Assembly (NCBI RefSeq): GCF_001542625.1
Contig: NZ_CP016279.1
Coordinates: 1,550,001 to 1,614,000 of the forward strand
Reading direction: 5' to 3'
Source of the DNA: Streptomyces griseochromogenes
GTDB lineage: Bacteria; Actinomycetota; Actinomycetes; Streptomycetales; Streptomycetaceae
DNA: 64,000 bases
This document shows positions 57,392-64,000 of the stretch, piece after piece. The first letter of the stretch is position 1; each line of letters opens with the position of its first letter. The notes beneath the pieces are model-generated. The model was not told the origin of the DNA, did no database searches, and worked only from the letters and a program-made list of their open reading frames with translations. The translations under genes were made by a program, and so were the position numbers.

Positions 57392-58584
57392 ACGGGGTCT
57401 CCTTCGGTGAGCGGAAGGGTGGCGTGCACGGCCCATCTGCCGTCCTCGGGCCCGGCCTCGAAGCTGCCGCCGAGCAGCGCGGCCCGCTCTCCCATCCCGG
57501 CGAGACCGTGGCCCGAGCCCGGCGCGCGCGGGCGGTCCCCGGGACGGTAGGGGCTGGTCACCTGGACGTGCAGGCTGTCGCTCCGCCGGCTCAGACAGAC
57601 TCGCACATGTCCCTCGGCCGCGTGTTTCAGCGCGTTGGTCAGCGACTCCTGCACGATACGGTAGGCGGCCAGTTCGACCGGGGCCGGCACCTGGGCGGGG
57701 CCGGCGTCGGCGTCGGCGTCGGGGCCGGTGTCGAGGCTGATGTCGAGGCCGTTGGTGCGGAAGCCCGCGACCAGGGCGTCCAGGCTGTCGAGGGTGGGGG
57801 CGGCGGCCGGTTCGCGGTCGCCGGAGCTGTCCCGCAGGATGCCGATCAGCCGGCGCATCTCGGTCAAGCCCTCGACGCTGTTCTCGCGGATCACGGTGAG
57901 GGCGTCCCGAGAGGTGCGCGGGTCGTCGATGGACAGCGCGGCGGTGGAGTGGATGGCGATCGCCGACAGATGGTTGGCGATCATGTCGTGCAACTCCCGG
58001 GCCATCCTGGCCCGTTCGGCCGTCACCGCCTGCGCGCGGTCCATCTCGGCGAGCAGCGCGGTCTGTTCCGCGCGCAGCCGGGCGGCCTCGGCCGCGTCGC
58101 GGTGGTTGCGCACCACCCAGCCGGTCCCGGCCGGCGCGAGCGCCACCACGCCGACGCCCACCCCGATCAGCAGGCCCTGCGGATCGCGCCAGAGCGCGGC
58201 GGGCACGACTCCGCCGAGGACCGTGAGCAGCGCGGTGATCACGGGGATGCGGCGGGCGGCGGCCGCGCTGCCGTACAGGACGGCGGCGTACATCAGGTCG
58301 GTGTACATCACCACGGTGACGACGTTGCCCAGAGTCACCGTGTCCAGGACCAGCGCGGCCGTGCCGATCAGCAGGCCCACCCGGGGCCGGATGCGACGCA
58401 GCGGCTCGCAGACGACGGTCAACGCCAGCGGCACCAGCGGAGCCCAGGGCGCGTGCCACAGCACGAGGGTGTCCGAGGCCACGCGCGGGTGAAGTCCGAG
58501 CGCCCACATCACCACCCCGCCGAGCAGTCCGCACAGGGCGATACGCAGGTCGTCGCGGTGGGGGCGGGGAAATGCGCGGGCCAT
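57388..58584 (-). CDS. chiS: Sensor histidine kinase ChiS
   Basis: A 398-residue kinase: about five membrane helices in the first 170 residues with little extracytoplasmic loop, a coiled coil, a HisKA_3 dimerisation domain with phospho-His in ARELHDMIANHLSAIAIHS, and an HATPase_c domain (IVQESLTNALKHA, GSGHGLAGMGERAALLGG). Together with ChiR it forms the chitinase two-component system. ATG at 58584. Confidence 0.88.
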   Translation of the reverse strand: MARAFPRPHRDDLRIALCGLLGGVVMWALGLHPRVASDTLVLWHAPWAPLVPLALTVVCEPLRRIRPRVGLLIGTAALVLDTVTLGNVVTVVMYTDLMYAAVLYGSAAAARRIPVITALLTVLGGVVPAALWRDPQGLLIGVGVGVVALAPAGTGWVVRNHRDAAEAARLRAEQTALLAEMDRAQAVTAERARMARELHDMIANHLSAIAIHSTAALSIDDPRTSRDALTVIRENSVEGLTEMRRLIGILRDSSGDREPAAAPTLDSLDALVAGFRTNGLDISLDTGPDADADAGPAQVPAPVELAAYRIVQESLTNALKHAAEGHVRVCLSRRSDSLHVQVTSPYRPGDRPRAPGSGHGLAGMGERAALLGGSFEAGPEDGRWAVHATLPLTEGDPV

Positions 58585-58735
58585 GACTCCATCCAACACG
58601 GTCGTCGGCCCGTCCGCCTGCTCCCCCAGAAGGGTCCTGGACTGCAACTTTGGATTACGGCGAGTTCGCCCGCGACGACGACGAAACCGGAAGGGCCGGC
58701 GGCCAGCCTGGAAGGGTGACGGGAAGGAGCGAGCC

Positions 58736-59269
58736 GTGATCGTCGGGTTGATCGTCGCCTGTGAGGTGGCCTTCTGGGTGTTGCTGGCCGCCGGGCTGGT
58801 CTTTCGGTACGTGTTCAAGATGCCGCGTCTGGGTCTTGCCCTGCTGCTCTGCGAGCCGCTTCTCGAAGTCGTGCTGTTCACCGTGACGGCGATCGATCTC
58901 AAGAACGGCGCGGATCCCGACTGGCGGCACGGCCTGGCCGCCGTCTACATCGGCTTCACCGTCGGCCTCGGCCACTCCACCGTCAAGTGGGCGGACGCCC
59001 GCGTCGCCCACCGCTTCGCCGGTGGCCCGCCGCCCGTCAGGCCCCCGAAGTACGGCACGGCCCGCGCCGTCCACGAGTGGAAGGTCGCGGGCCGCTGGAT
59101 CCTGGCCGCGCTCGTCGCGATCGCGCTGTTGCAGGGCGCGGTCTGGTACGTCGGGGGCGAGGGCGCGACCGGCTCGCTGCGGGCGTGGCAGGAACGCATG
59201 CTGTGGCTGATCGGCATCAACGTGGTGATCGCCGGCAGCTACACGCTGTTCCCCAAGCGGGAACGCTGA
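58736..59269 (+). CDS. Integral membrane protein of unknown function
   Basis: A 177-residue protein with five predicted helices and a cytosolic loop containing HRFAGGPPPVRPPKYGTARAVHEW. It is of a type often met in streptomycetes, with a GxG-rich HSTVKWAD helix, but no known function. GTG at 58736 follows GGAAGGAG. Divergent from chiS. Confidence 0.75.
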   Translation: MIVGLIVACEVAFWVLLAAGLVFRYVFKMPRLGLALLLCEPLLEVVLFTVTAIDLKNGADPDWRHGLAAVYIGFTVGLGHSTVKWADARVAHRFAGGPPPVRPPKYGTARAVHEWKVAGRWILAALVAIALLQGAVWYVGGEGATGSLRAWQERMLWLIGINVVIAGSYTLFPKRER

Positions 59270-59362
59270 CGCCCCCACCGGGCAGCCACAGCACGCCCCC
59301 GCCCTCGCCGGGATGCCGTTCAGCCCGGGGACAACCCCCGGACTCCCGGCCGGGAGGGCGTT

Positions 59363-59938
59363 TCACCCGCGTTCGCCGCCAGGCACCCACAGGACGTCGC
59401 CCGCATCCTTGTTCGCGCCCCTCGCCAGGATGAACAGCAGGTCGGACAGGCGGTTGAGGTAGGTGGCGGTGAGCGGATTCATCGTCTCGCCGTGCACCTC
59501 CAGCGCCGCCCAGGTGGAGCGCTCGGCCCGGCGGACGACCGTGCAGGCCTGGTGCAGCAGGGCCGCGCCGGGCGTGCCGCCGGGGAGGATGAAGGAGCGC
59601 AGCTTCTCCAGCCGCTCGTTGAAGCGGTCGCAGTCCGCCTCCAGCTTGTCGATGTAGAACTGCTCGACCCTCAGCGGCGGGAACTCCGGGTTCTCCACCA
59701 CCGGTGTCGACAGATCCGCGCCCACGTCGAACAGGTCGTTCTGGACACGGGTGAGGACCTTGACGACCTCCTCGTCGAGACCGCCCAGCGCGATCGCGGT
59801 GCCGATCACCGCGTTGGCCTCGTTGGCGTCCGCGTACGCGGAGATCCGCAGGTCGGTCTTGGCGACCCGGCTCATGTCGCCGAGGTTGGTGGTGCCCTGG
59901 TCGCCGGTCCTGGTGTAGATGCGCGTCAGATTGACCAT
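59363..59938 (-). CDS. Cob(I)alamin adenosyltransferase (PduO type)
   Basis: A 191-residue trimeric ATP:corrinoid adenosyltransferase that makes adenosylcobalamin. Motifs: TRTGDQGTTNLG (ATP binding), ADANEANAVIGTA, FILPGGTPGAALLHQACTVVRRAER and a C-terminal LNRLSDLLFILAR. ATG 59938 is 13 bp after the ABC permease gene on the same strand. Confidence 0.93.
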   Translation of the reverse strand: MVNLTRIYTRTGDQGTTNLGDMSRVAKTDLRISAYADANEANAVIGTAIALGGLDEEVVKVLTRVQNDLFDVGADLSTPVVENPEFPPLRVEQFYIDKLEADCDRFNERLEKLRSFILPGGTPGAALLHQACTVVRRAERSTWAALEVHGETMNPLTATYLNRLSDLLFILARGANKDAGDVLWVPGGERG

Positions 59939-59951
59939 ATGGCCAGCGTAG

Positions 59952-60701
59952 TTATGCTCCGGCCGTCCGGAACACCCGTGTGCCCACCGTCACGGCCAGC
60001 GCGGTGAAGCCCACGGACACGAGCGAGCCGTACAGCATGTGCGTGCTCGCGTAGTGGCCGACGTACGCGTCGCGCACCGCGTCCACCAGATAGCGGAACG
60101 GGACGAAGTGCGAGAGCACGTCCAGCCAGGCGGGCGCGAGGGTCATCGGGAGCATCAGGCCCGACAGCAGCATCGACGGCATCGACACCGCGTTGATCAG
60201 CGGGCCGAACTCCTGCGGGGTGCGGACCTTCATCGCCATCGCGTACGACAGCGAGGCCAGCGAGAGCGTGAGCAGGGCGACGAACGCGAACCCGATGAGG
60301 ATGCCCGGCAGGGGCGCGCGCAGGCCCATCACCACCGCCGCGAGCACCAGCAGCACCGCCTGGAAGACGAAGACCGTCGCGTCCCGCAGCACCCGGCCGA
60401 GGAGGAGGGCGAGGCGGCTGACGGGGGTGACGCGCATCCGCTCCACCACCCCCTGGGCGTTCTCCATGATGATCGTGAAGCCCGCGAACAGCGCGCCGAA
60501 CAGCCCGAGTTGAAGCAGCAGTCCGGGCACGAGCACCTGCCACGAACTGCCCTGCTCGCCCAGGTGCAGATCGGTGAGCAGAGGGCCGAAGAAGAGCAGA
60601 TACAGGAGCGGGGTGAGCACGCCGAAGAGCAGGGCGAAGCGGGAGCGAAGGGACTGGCGTAGGTAGCGGCCGTAGATCAGGGCCGTGTCGTGGAGAAGCA
60701 T
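59952..60701 (-). CDS. ABC-2 type transporter permease
   Basis: A 249-residue membrane protein with six helices, of the DrrB-type ABC-2 permease family. Cytosolic ENAQGVVERMRVTPVSR is the coupling segment, followed by PEFGPL-like FGPLINAVSMPSMLLSGLMLP. Pairs with the ATPase encoded 10 bp upstream to export a drug or lipid. Confidence 0.9.
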   Translation of the reverse strand: MLLHDTALIYGRYLRQSLRSRFALLFGVLTPLLYLLFFGPLLTDLHLGEQGSSWQVLVPGLLLQLGLFGALFAGFTIIMENAQGVVERMRVTPVSRLALLLGRVLRDATVFVFQAVLLVLAAVVMGLRAPLPGILIGFAFVALLTLSLASLSYAMAMKVRTPQEFGPLINAVSMPSMLLSGLMLPMTLAPAWLDVLSHFVPFRYLVDAVRDAYVGHYASTHMLYGSLVSVGFTALAVTVGTRVFRTAGA

Positions 60702-60711
60702 TCCGGTGGTC

Positions 60712-61497
60712 CTATACGGCTACGGGGGCGGGGCCGGCCGGGGCGGGGCGGCGGCCGGTGATGGCGAGGAACGTGTCCTGCAGGGTGGCGTCGACCGAGC
60801 CGCCGTGCGCCAGCTTGAGCGCGCTCGGCGTGCCCTCGGCCACGACCACGCCGTGGTCGACGATCACGAGCCGGTCGGCGAGGGCGTCGGCCTCGTCCAG
60901 GTAGTGGGTGGTCAGGAAGACCGTGGTGCCGTACGTGTCGCGCAGCCGGCGGACCAGGTCCCACAGATCGGCTCGGCTGCCCGGGTCGAGCCCGGTCGTC
61001 GGCTCGTCCAGGAACAGCACCTTCGGGCGGTGGGTGAGCGCCATCGCGATGTCCAGGCGGCGGCGCTGGCCGCCGGAGAGGGCTGCCGTCTTCCGGCCGA
61101 GCAGCCCGGTGAGGTCGAGGTCCCGGGCGAGCTCGGCGGTGCGCGCGATCGCCTCGGCCTTCGGAAGGCGGTACATCCGGCCCTGGGTGACCAGCTCCTC
61201 GCGGACGGTGATCTGCGGGTCCACCCCGCCGGACTGCGCCACATAGCCGCAGGCCCGGCGCACCGAGGCCGGGTCGGCCGCCAGGTCGTGGCCCGCGACG
61301 GTGGCCGCGCCGCCGGTCGGCTTCAACAGGGTGGTGAGCATCCGCAGGGTGGTCGTCTTGCCGGCGCCGTTGGGCCCGAGGAACCCGAGGATCTCGCCCT
61401 CGCGGACGGTGAGGTCGATACCGCGCACGGCCTGAACGGGGCCGCTTCTGGTCTGGAAGGTGCGGGCCAGTCCGGCCGCGCTGATGACTGCTGCCAT
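60712..61497 (-). CDS. ABC transporter ATPase (DrrA type)
   Basis: A 261-residue ATPase with Walker A GPNGAGKTTT, Q-loop VAQSGGVDP, signature LSGGQRRRLDIAM, Walker B VLFLDEPTTGLD and H-loop TTHYLDEAD, plus a short C-terminal extension. It energises the adjacent permease. ATG 61497 is chosen; GTG 61503 is possible. No clear ribosome site, so it may be leaderless. Divergent from a TetR gene with a shared operator. Confidence 0.92.
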   Translation of the reverse strand: MAAVISAAGLARTFQTRSGPVQAVRGIDLTVREGEILGFLGPNGAGKTTTLRMLTTLLKPTGGAATVAGHDLAADPASVRRACGYVAQSGGVDPQITVREELVTQGRMYRLPKAEAIARTAELARDLDLTGLLGRKTAALSGGQRRRLDIAMALTHRPKVLFLDEPTTGLDPGSRADLWDLVRRLRDTYGTTVFLTTHYLDEADALADRLVIVDHGVVVAEGTPSALKLAHGGSVDATLQDTFLAITGRRPAPAGPAPVAV

Positions 61498-61517
61498 GCC
61501 CACAGAAAAACAGAGAC

Positions 61518-61550
61518 GCTGAAATTTTGCAATGACACCAAGTTTTCAGC
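61518..61550. promoter_or_regulatory. Probable TetR operator between divergent genes
   Basis: GCTGAAATTTTG (61518-61529) and CAAGTTTTCAGC (61539-61550) form an inverted repeat (10 of 12 positions) with a 9-bp centre, midway between the ATPase and TetR starts. Confidence 0.65.
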
Positions 61551-61576
61551 AGGTCCAGCGAAGTTAGGATGCGGGC

Positions 61577-62218
61577 ATGGCTGAGGGGCTCAGGGAGCGG
61601 AAGAAACGGCAGACCAGGCAGTACATCTCGGATGTCGCCACGGGACTGTTCCTCGAACGCGGCTTCGACGCGGTGACGGTCGCGGAGATCGCGGAGGCGG
61701 CGAACGTCTCGGTCAACACCGTCTACAACTACTTCCCGGCCAAGGAGGACCTCTTCTTCGACCGGTCCGCCGGCCTCGTCGACCGGCTTGCCCGCTGGGT
61801 GCGCGGACGCAACAAGGGCGAGTCCGCGGCCGCGGCCGTGCTGCGCGAGCTGCGCGAGGAGGTCGAGGCGGTTTCGCCCCGGGTCGGCCTGATCTCCGGA
61901 TATGCGAGCTTCATGCGGGTCATCGAGGAGGCCCCCGCGCTGCGCTCCCGGCTGTGGGCCATCGGCCAGGAGGTGCAGGCCGGCCTGGAGCAGGCGCTGC
62001 GCGAGGAGACGGGCGCGGCCGACGACGACGAGCTGCCGAACCTGATGGCCGGTCAGATCGGCTGGGCGCACAGTACGGTCATGGCGGTCATCGGGCGCGA
62101 GATGGTCAAGGGGCGCGAACCGCGCGAAGTATCACGAGAGGTACTCGTCCTGCTGGACGACATCGAGGACCTGTTGAGCGAAAAGGTCCTCAACTACGCC
62201 GTCCGTGGCGCACCCTGA
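61577..62218 (+). CDS. TetR-family repressor of the ABC exporter
   Basis: A 213-residue regulator. The N-terminal helix-turn-helix is GLFLERGFDAVTVAEIAEAANVSVNTVYNYFPAKEDLFF; the C-terminal helical domain would bind a ligand. Its divergent position and the inverted repeat suggest that it represses both itself and the exporter. Confidence 0.9.
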   Translation: MAEGLRERKKRQTRQYISDVATGLFLERGFDAVTVAEIAEAANVSVNTVYNYFPAKEDLFFDRSAGLVDRLARWVRGRNKGESAAAAVLRELREEVEAVSPRVGLISGYASFMRVIEEAPALRSRLWAIGQEVQAGLEQALREETGAADDDELPNLMAGQIGWAHSTVMAVIGREMVKGREPREVSREVLVLLDDIEDLLSEKVLNYAVRGAP

Positions 62219-62340
62219 CCCCTGCCGGTGTGATGTCCGTCAATTGAGACGTGACGCGCGTTACTTACCGGTCACACAGCGGCTCCAGAGCGCTATGGTC
62301 CGCCGAAGAGGCAGACGTCACCAGCGTTCAGGGAGTGGGA

Positions 62341-63189
62341 GTGGCAGGGAAGCTCGCCGTCATCGGAGCCGGTCTCATGGGATCCGGTATCGCCCAGGTC
62401 GCCGCACAGGCGGGCTGGGACGTCGCCCTGCGCGACGTCACCGACGAGGCACTCAAGCGTGGCACCGACGGCATCAAGGCCTCCTACGACAAGTTCGTCG
62501 GCAAGGGCAGGCTGGAGGCGGCCGAGGCCGAAGCCGCCCTCGGTCGCATCACCGCGACCACCGACCTGGACGCCGCCGCCGACGCCGACATCGTCGTGGA
62601 GGCCGTCTTCGAGAAGCTGGAGGTCAAGCACGAGATCTTCCGCGCGCTCGACAAGATCGTGCGCCCGGAGGCCGTGCTCGCCTCCAACACCTCCGCCATC
62701 CCGATCACCAAGATCGCGGCGGCCACCGAGCACCCCGAGCGGGTCGTCGGTGTGCACTTCTTCTCGCCGGTGCCGATGATGCAGCTGGTCGAGCTCGTCC
62801 GCGGCTACAAGACCAGCGACGAAACCCTCGCCACCGCGCGGGAGTTCGCCGAGTCCGTCGGCAAGACCTGCATCGTCGTCAACCGGGACGTGGCCGGCTT
62901 CGTCACGACCCGGCTCATCTCGGCCCTGGTGGTCGAGGCCACCAAGCTCTACGAGTCCGGCGTCGCCACGGCCGAGGACATCGACCTCGCCTGCAAGCTG
63001 GGCTTCGGCCACGCCATGGGTCCGCTCGCCACCGCGGACCTGACCGGCGTGGACATCCTGCTGCACGCCACCAGCAACATCTACACCGAGTCCCAGGACG
63101 AGAAGTTCGCCCCGCCGGAGCTGATGCGCCGGATGGTGGATGCCGGTGACATCGGGCGCAAGAGCGGGCAGGGCTTCTACAAGTACTGA
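62341..63189 (+). CDS. 3-hydroxybutyryl-CoA dehydrogenase
   Basis: A 282-residue NAD(P)-dependent enzyme oxidising or forming 3-hydroxyacyl-CoA. Rossmann loop VIGAGLMGSGIAQ, SNTSAIPITKIA, the catalytic-His region VVGVHFFSPVPMMQLVE and the C-terminal domain VNRDVAGFVTTRL and GFGHAMGPLATADLTGVD. GTG at 62341 after GGGAGTGGGA; a GTG at 62335 is also in frame. Confidence 0.92.
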   Translation: MAGKLAVIGAGLMGSGIAQVAAQAGWDVALRDVTDEALKRGTDGIKASYDKFVGKGRLEAAEAEAALGRITATTDLDAAADADIVVEAVFEKLEVKHEIFRALDKIVRPEAVLASNTSAIPITKIAAATEHPERVVGVHFFSPVPMMQLVELVRGYKTSDETLATAREFAESVGKTCIVVNRDVAGFVTTRLISALVVEATKLYESGVATAEDIDLACKLGFGHAMGPLATADLTGVDILLHATSNIYTESQDEKFAPPELMRRMVDAGDIGRKSGQGFYKY

Positions 63190-63344
63190 TCCGTCCAGAC
63201 CGGAGGCACGCCCCGGGGGGATCACTCCCGGGGATGAATTCGGTATCGGTTCGCTTACAAGCAGCAACCGCACTGCCACCCAGGCAGTCAGACGTTGCAC
63301 AGCACCGTCACGGAGTACGCCACCGCATTCAACGGGGAGCGCAT

Positions 63345-63668
63345 ATGTACATCAGGGGCGACCACGCCGAGCTGGTCGTCGGGGGCCGCCTCGACGTCCG
63401 CAGCGCGGCGGACGCCCGTACGGCCCTGCACTCGGCGGTCGACGACGGAGTCGGCGACCTGGTGCTCGACCTGTCCGAACTGGACTCCTGGGACGCCACC
63501 GGACTCGGGGTGATCATGGGAGCCCACCGGCGGGCCGGCCGCTGCGGTCGCCGCCTGGTGCTGCGCGGCGTCCCGCCGCAGATGCAGCGCCTCCTGGTGG
63601 CCACGCGGCTGCACCGCATCCTCGCCATCGAGGGCGGCATCGGGGCGGAGTCGGCGCCCCGCGTGTAA
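63345..63668 (+). CDS. STAS-domain anti-anti-sigma factor-like protein
   Basis: A 107-residue STAS protein with VVGGRLDVRSAADART and LDLSELDSWDATGLGVI, where the Thr of Asp-Ala-Thr-Gly takes the place of the phosphorylatable serine of SpoIIAA-type proteins. Probably antagonises an anti-sigma kinase. ATG follows GGGGAGCG. No kinase or sigma gene is adjacent. The 272 bp that follow hold no gene I trust. Confidence 0.85.
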   Translation: MYIRGDHAELVVGGRLDVRSAADARTALHSAVDDGVGDLVLDLSELDSWDATGLGVIMGAHRRAGRCGRRLVLRGVPPQMQRLLVATRLHRILAIEGGIGAESAPRV

Positions 63669-63940
63669 GGCGACGATCGGGTGTGAACCGGGCGACGGGT
63701 GAGACCCGGACGCAGCCGCCGAACCGTACCTCGGGGGCAATCCTCACCGGACTGTGACGTCTCGGACGGCGTGGCACCCCGCCCTGTCGGAGATACTGTG
63801 CGAAGGTTTAGGGTTCGCTCGCCCGCTGCCTCGCGACCCTCGATCGAGCGGGCCCGGACCAGAAGCGACAGCGCGGTGTGCAGCAAGGCCGGGAGGGGCC
63901 GGTATGTCAGGGCACACGACGCTTTTGGGGGCTTGAACCT

Positions 63941-64000
63941 ATGGACCCGATCACTCCGGGACCCGAGGAGCACGGCCAGGCTCCGGGCCGCCGCCCTCCT
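63941..64000 (+). CDS. 5' end of an unidentified gene running off the right edge
   Basis: An ATG at 63941 opens MDPITPGPEEHGQAPGRRPP, with TTTTGGGGGCTTGAACCT upstream. Only 20 codons lie in the window, all low-complexity, so no family can be named. Confidence 0.5.
   Translation, partial: MDPITPGPEEHGQAPGRRPP

Overview
The window reads as a Streptomyces chromosome. It is high in G+C with strong third-position GC bias, uses GTG and TTG starts, has GGAGG-type ribosome sites, and carries the colinear actinobacterial block lysA-hom-thrC-thrB-rho-rpmE-prfA-prmC-sua5-glyA-wecA-atpIBEFHAGDC followed by chiC-chiR-chiS. All assignments come from reading the translated sequence; no database search was run.

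Region 1 (1-15.3 kb) is an enediyne-type biosynthetic operon. It holds the complete five-gene warhead cassette in the order UNBL, UNBV, UNBU, PKSE, TEBC, almost all translationally coupled. Downstream on the same strand come an F420/NADP-type reductase fold, an alpha/beta-hydrolase lacking its serine nucleophile, a second TatB and TatC pair, and an ABC1/UbiB kinase-like protein. The cluster runs off the left edge, so the tailoring, chromoprotein and resistance genes of a full enediyne locus may lie outside the window.

Region 2 (15.3-18.4 kb) holds three secreted proteins. One has a textbook twin-arginine signal. The other two are paralogues with an Ig-like look and a shared PGGWSC motif, separated by a perfect 18-bp hairpin. 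Together with the duplicated Tat genes this suggests a dedicated export or sequestration module tied to the enediyne; that link is inference.

Region 3 (18.4-26 kb) is mixed accessory DNA: an AhpD-like protein, a MetE-like methyltransferase preceded by tandem palindromic repeats, a truncated small gene with a 13-bp minisatellite, an SGNH esterase, a hot-dog protein, a DinB protein, a beta-carbonic anhydrase and an MBL hydrolase. It ends at a tRNA-Arg(CCG) gene, which marks the border with the core chromosome.

Region 4 (26-64 kb) is core. A receiver-only response regulator with a long repetitive tail and the ArgS-related NrtL precede the aspartate-family amino acid genes (lysA, hom, thrC, thrB). 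Rho, an inserted secreted protease, an LCP protein, translation factors, a phosphatase-like protein missing its catalytic cysteine, SHMT and WecA follow, and then the ATP synthase operon. The right end carries the chitinase C system with its two-component regulator and promoter repeats, a cobalamin adenosyltransferase, a TetR-controlled ABC exporter, 3-hydroxybutyryl-CoA dehydrogenase and a STAS-domain protein.
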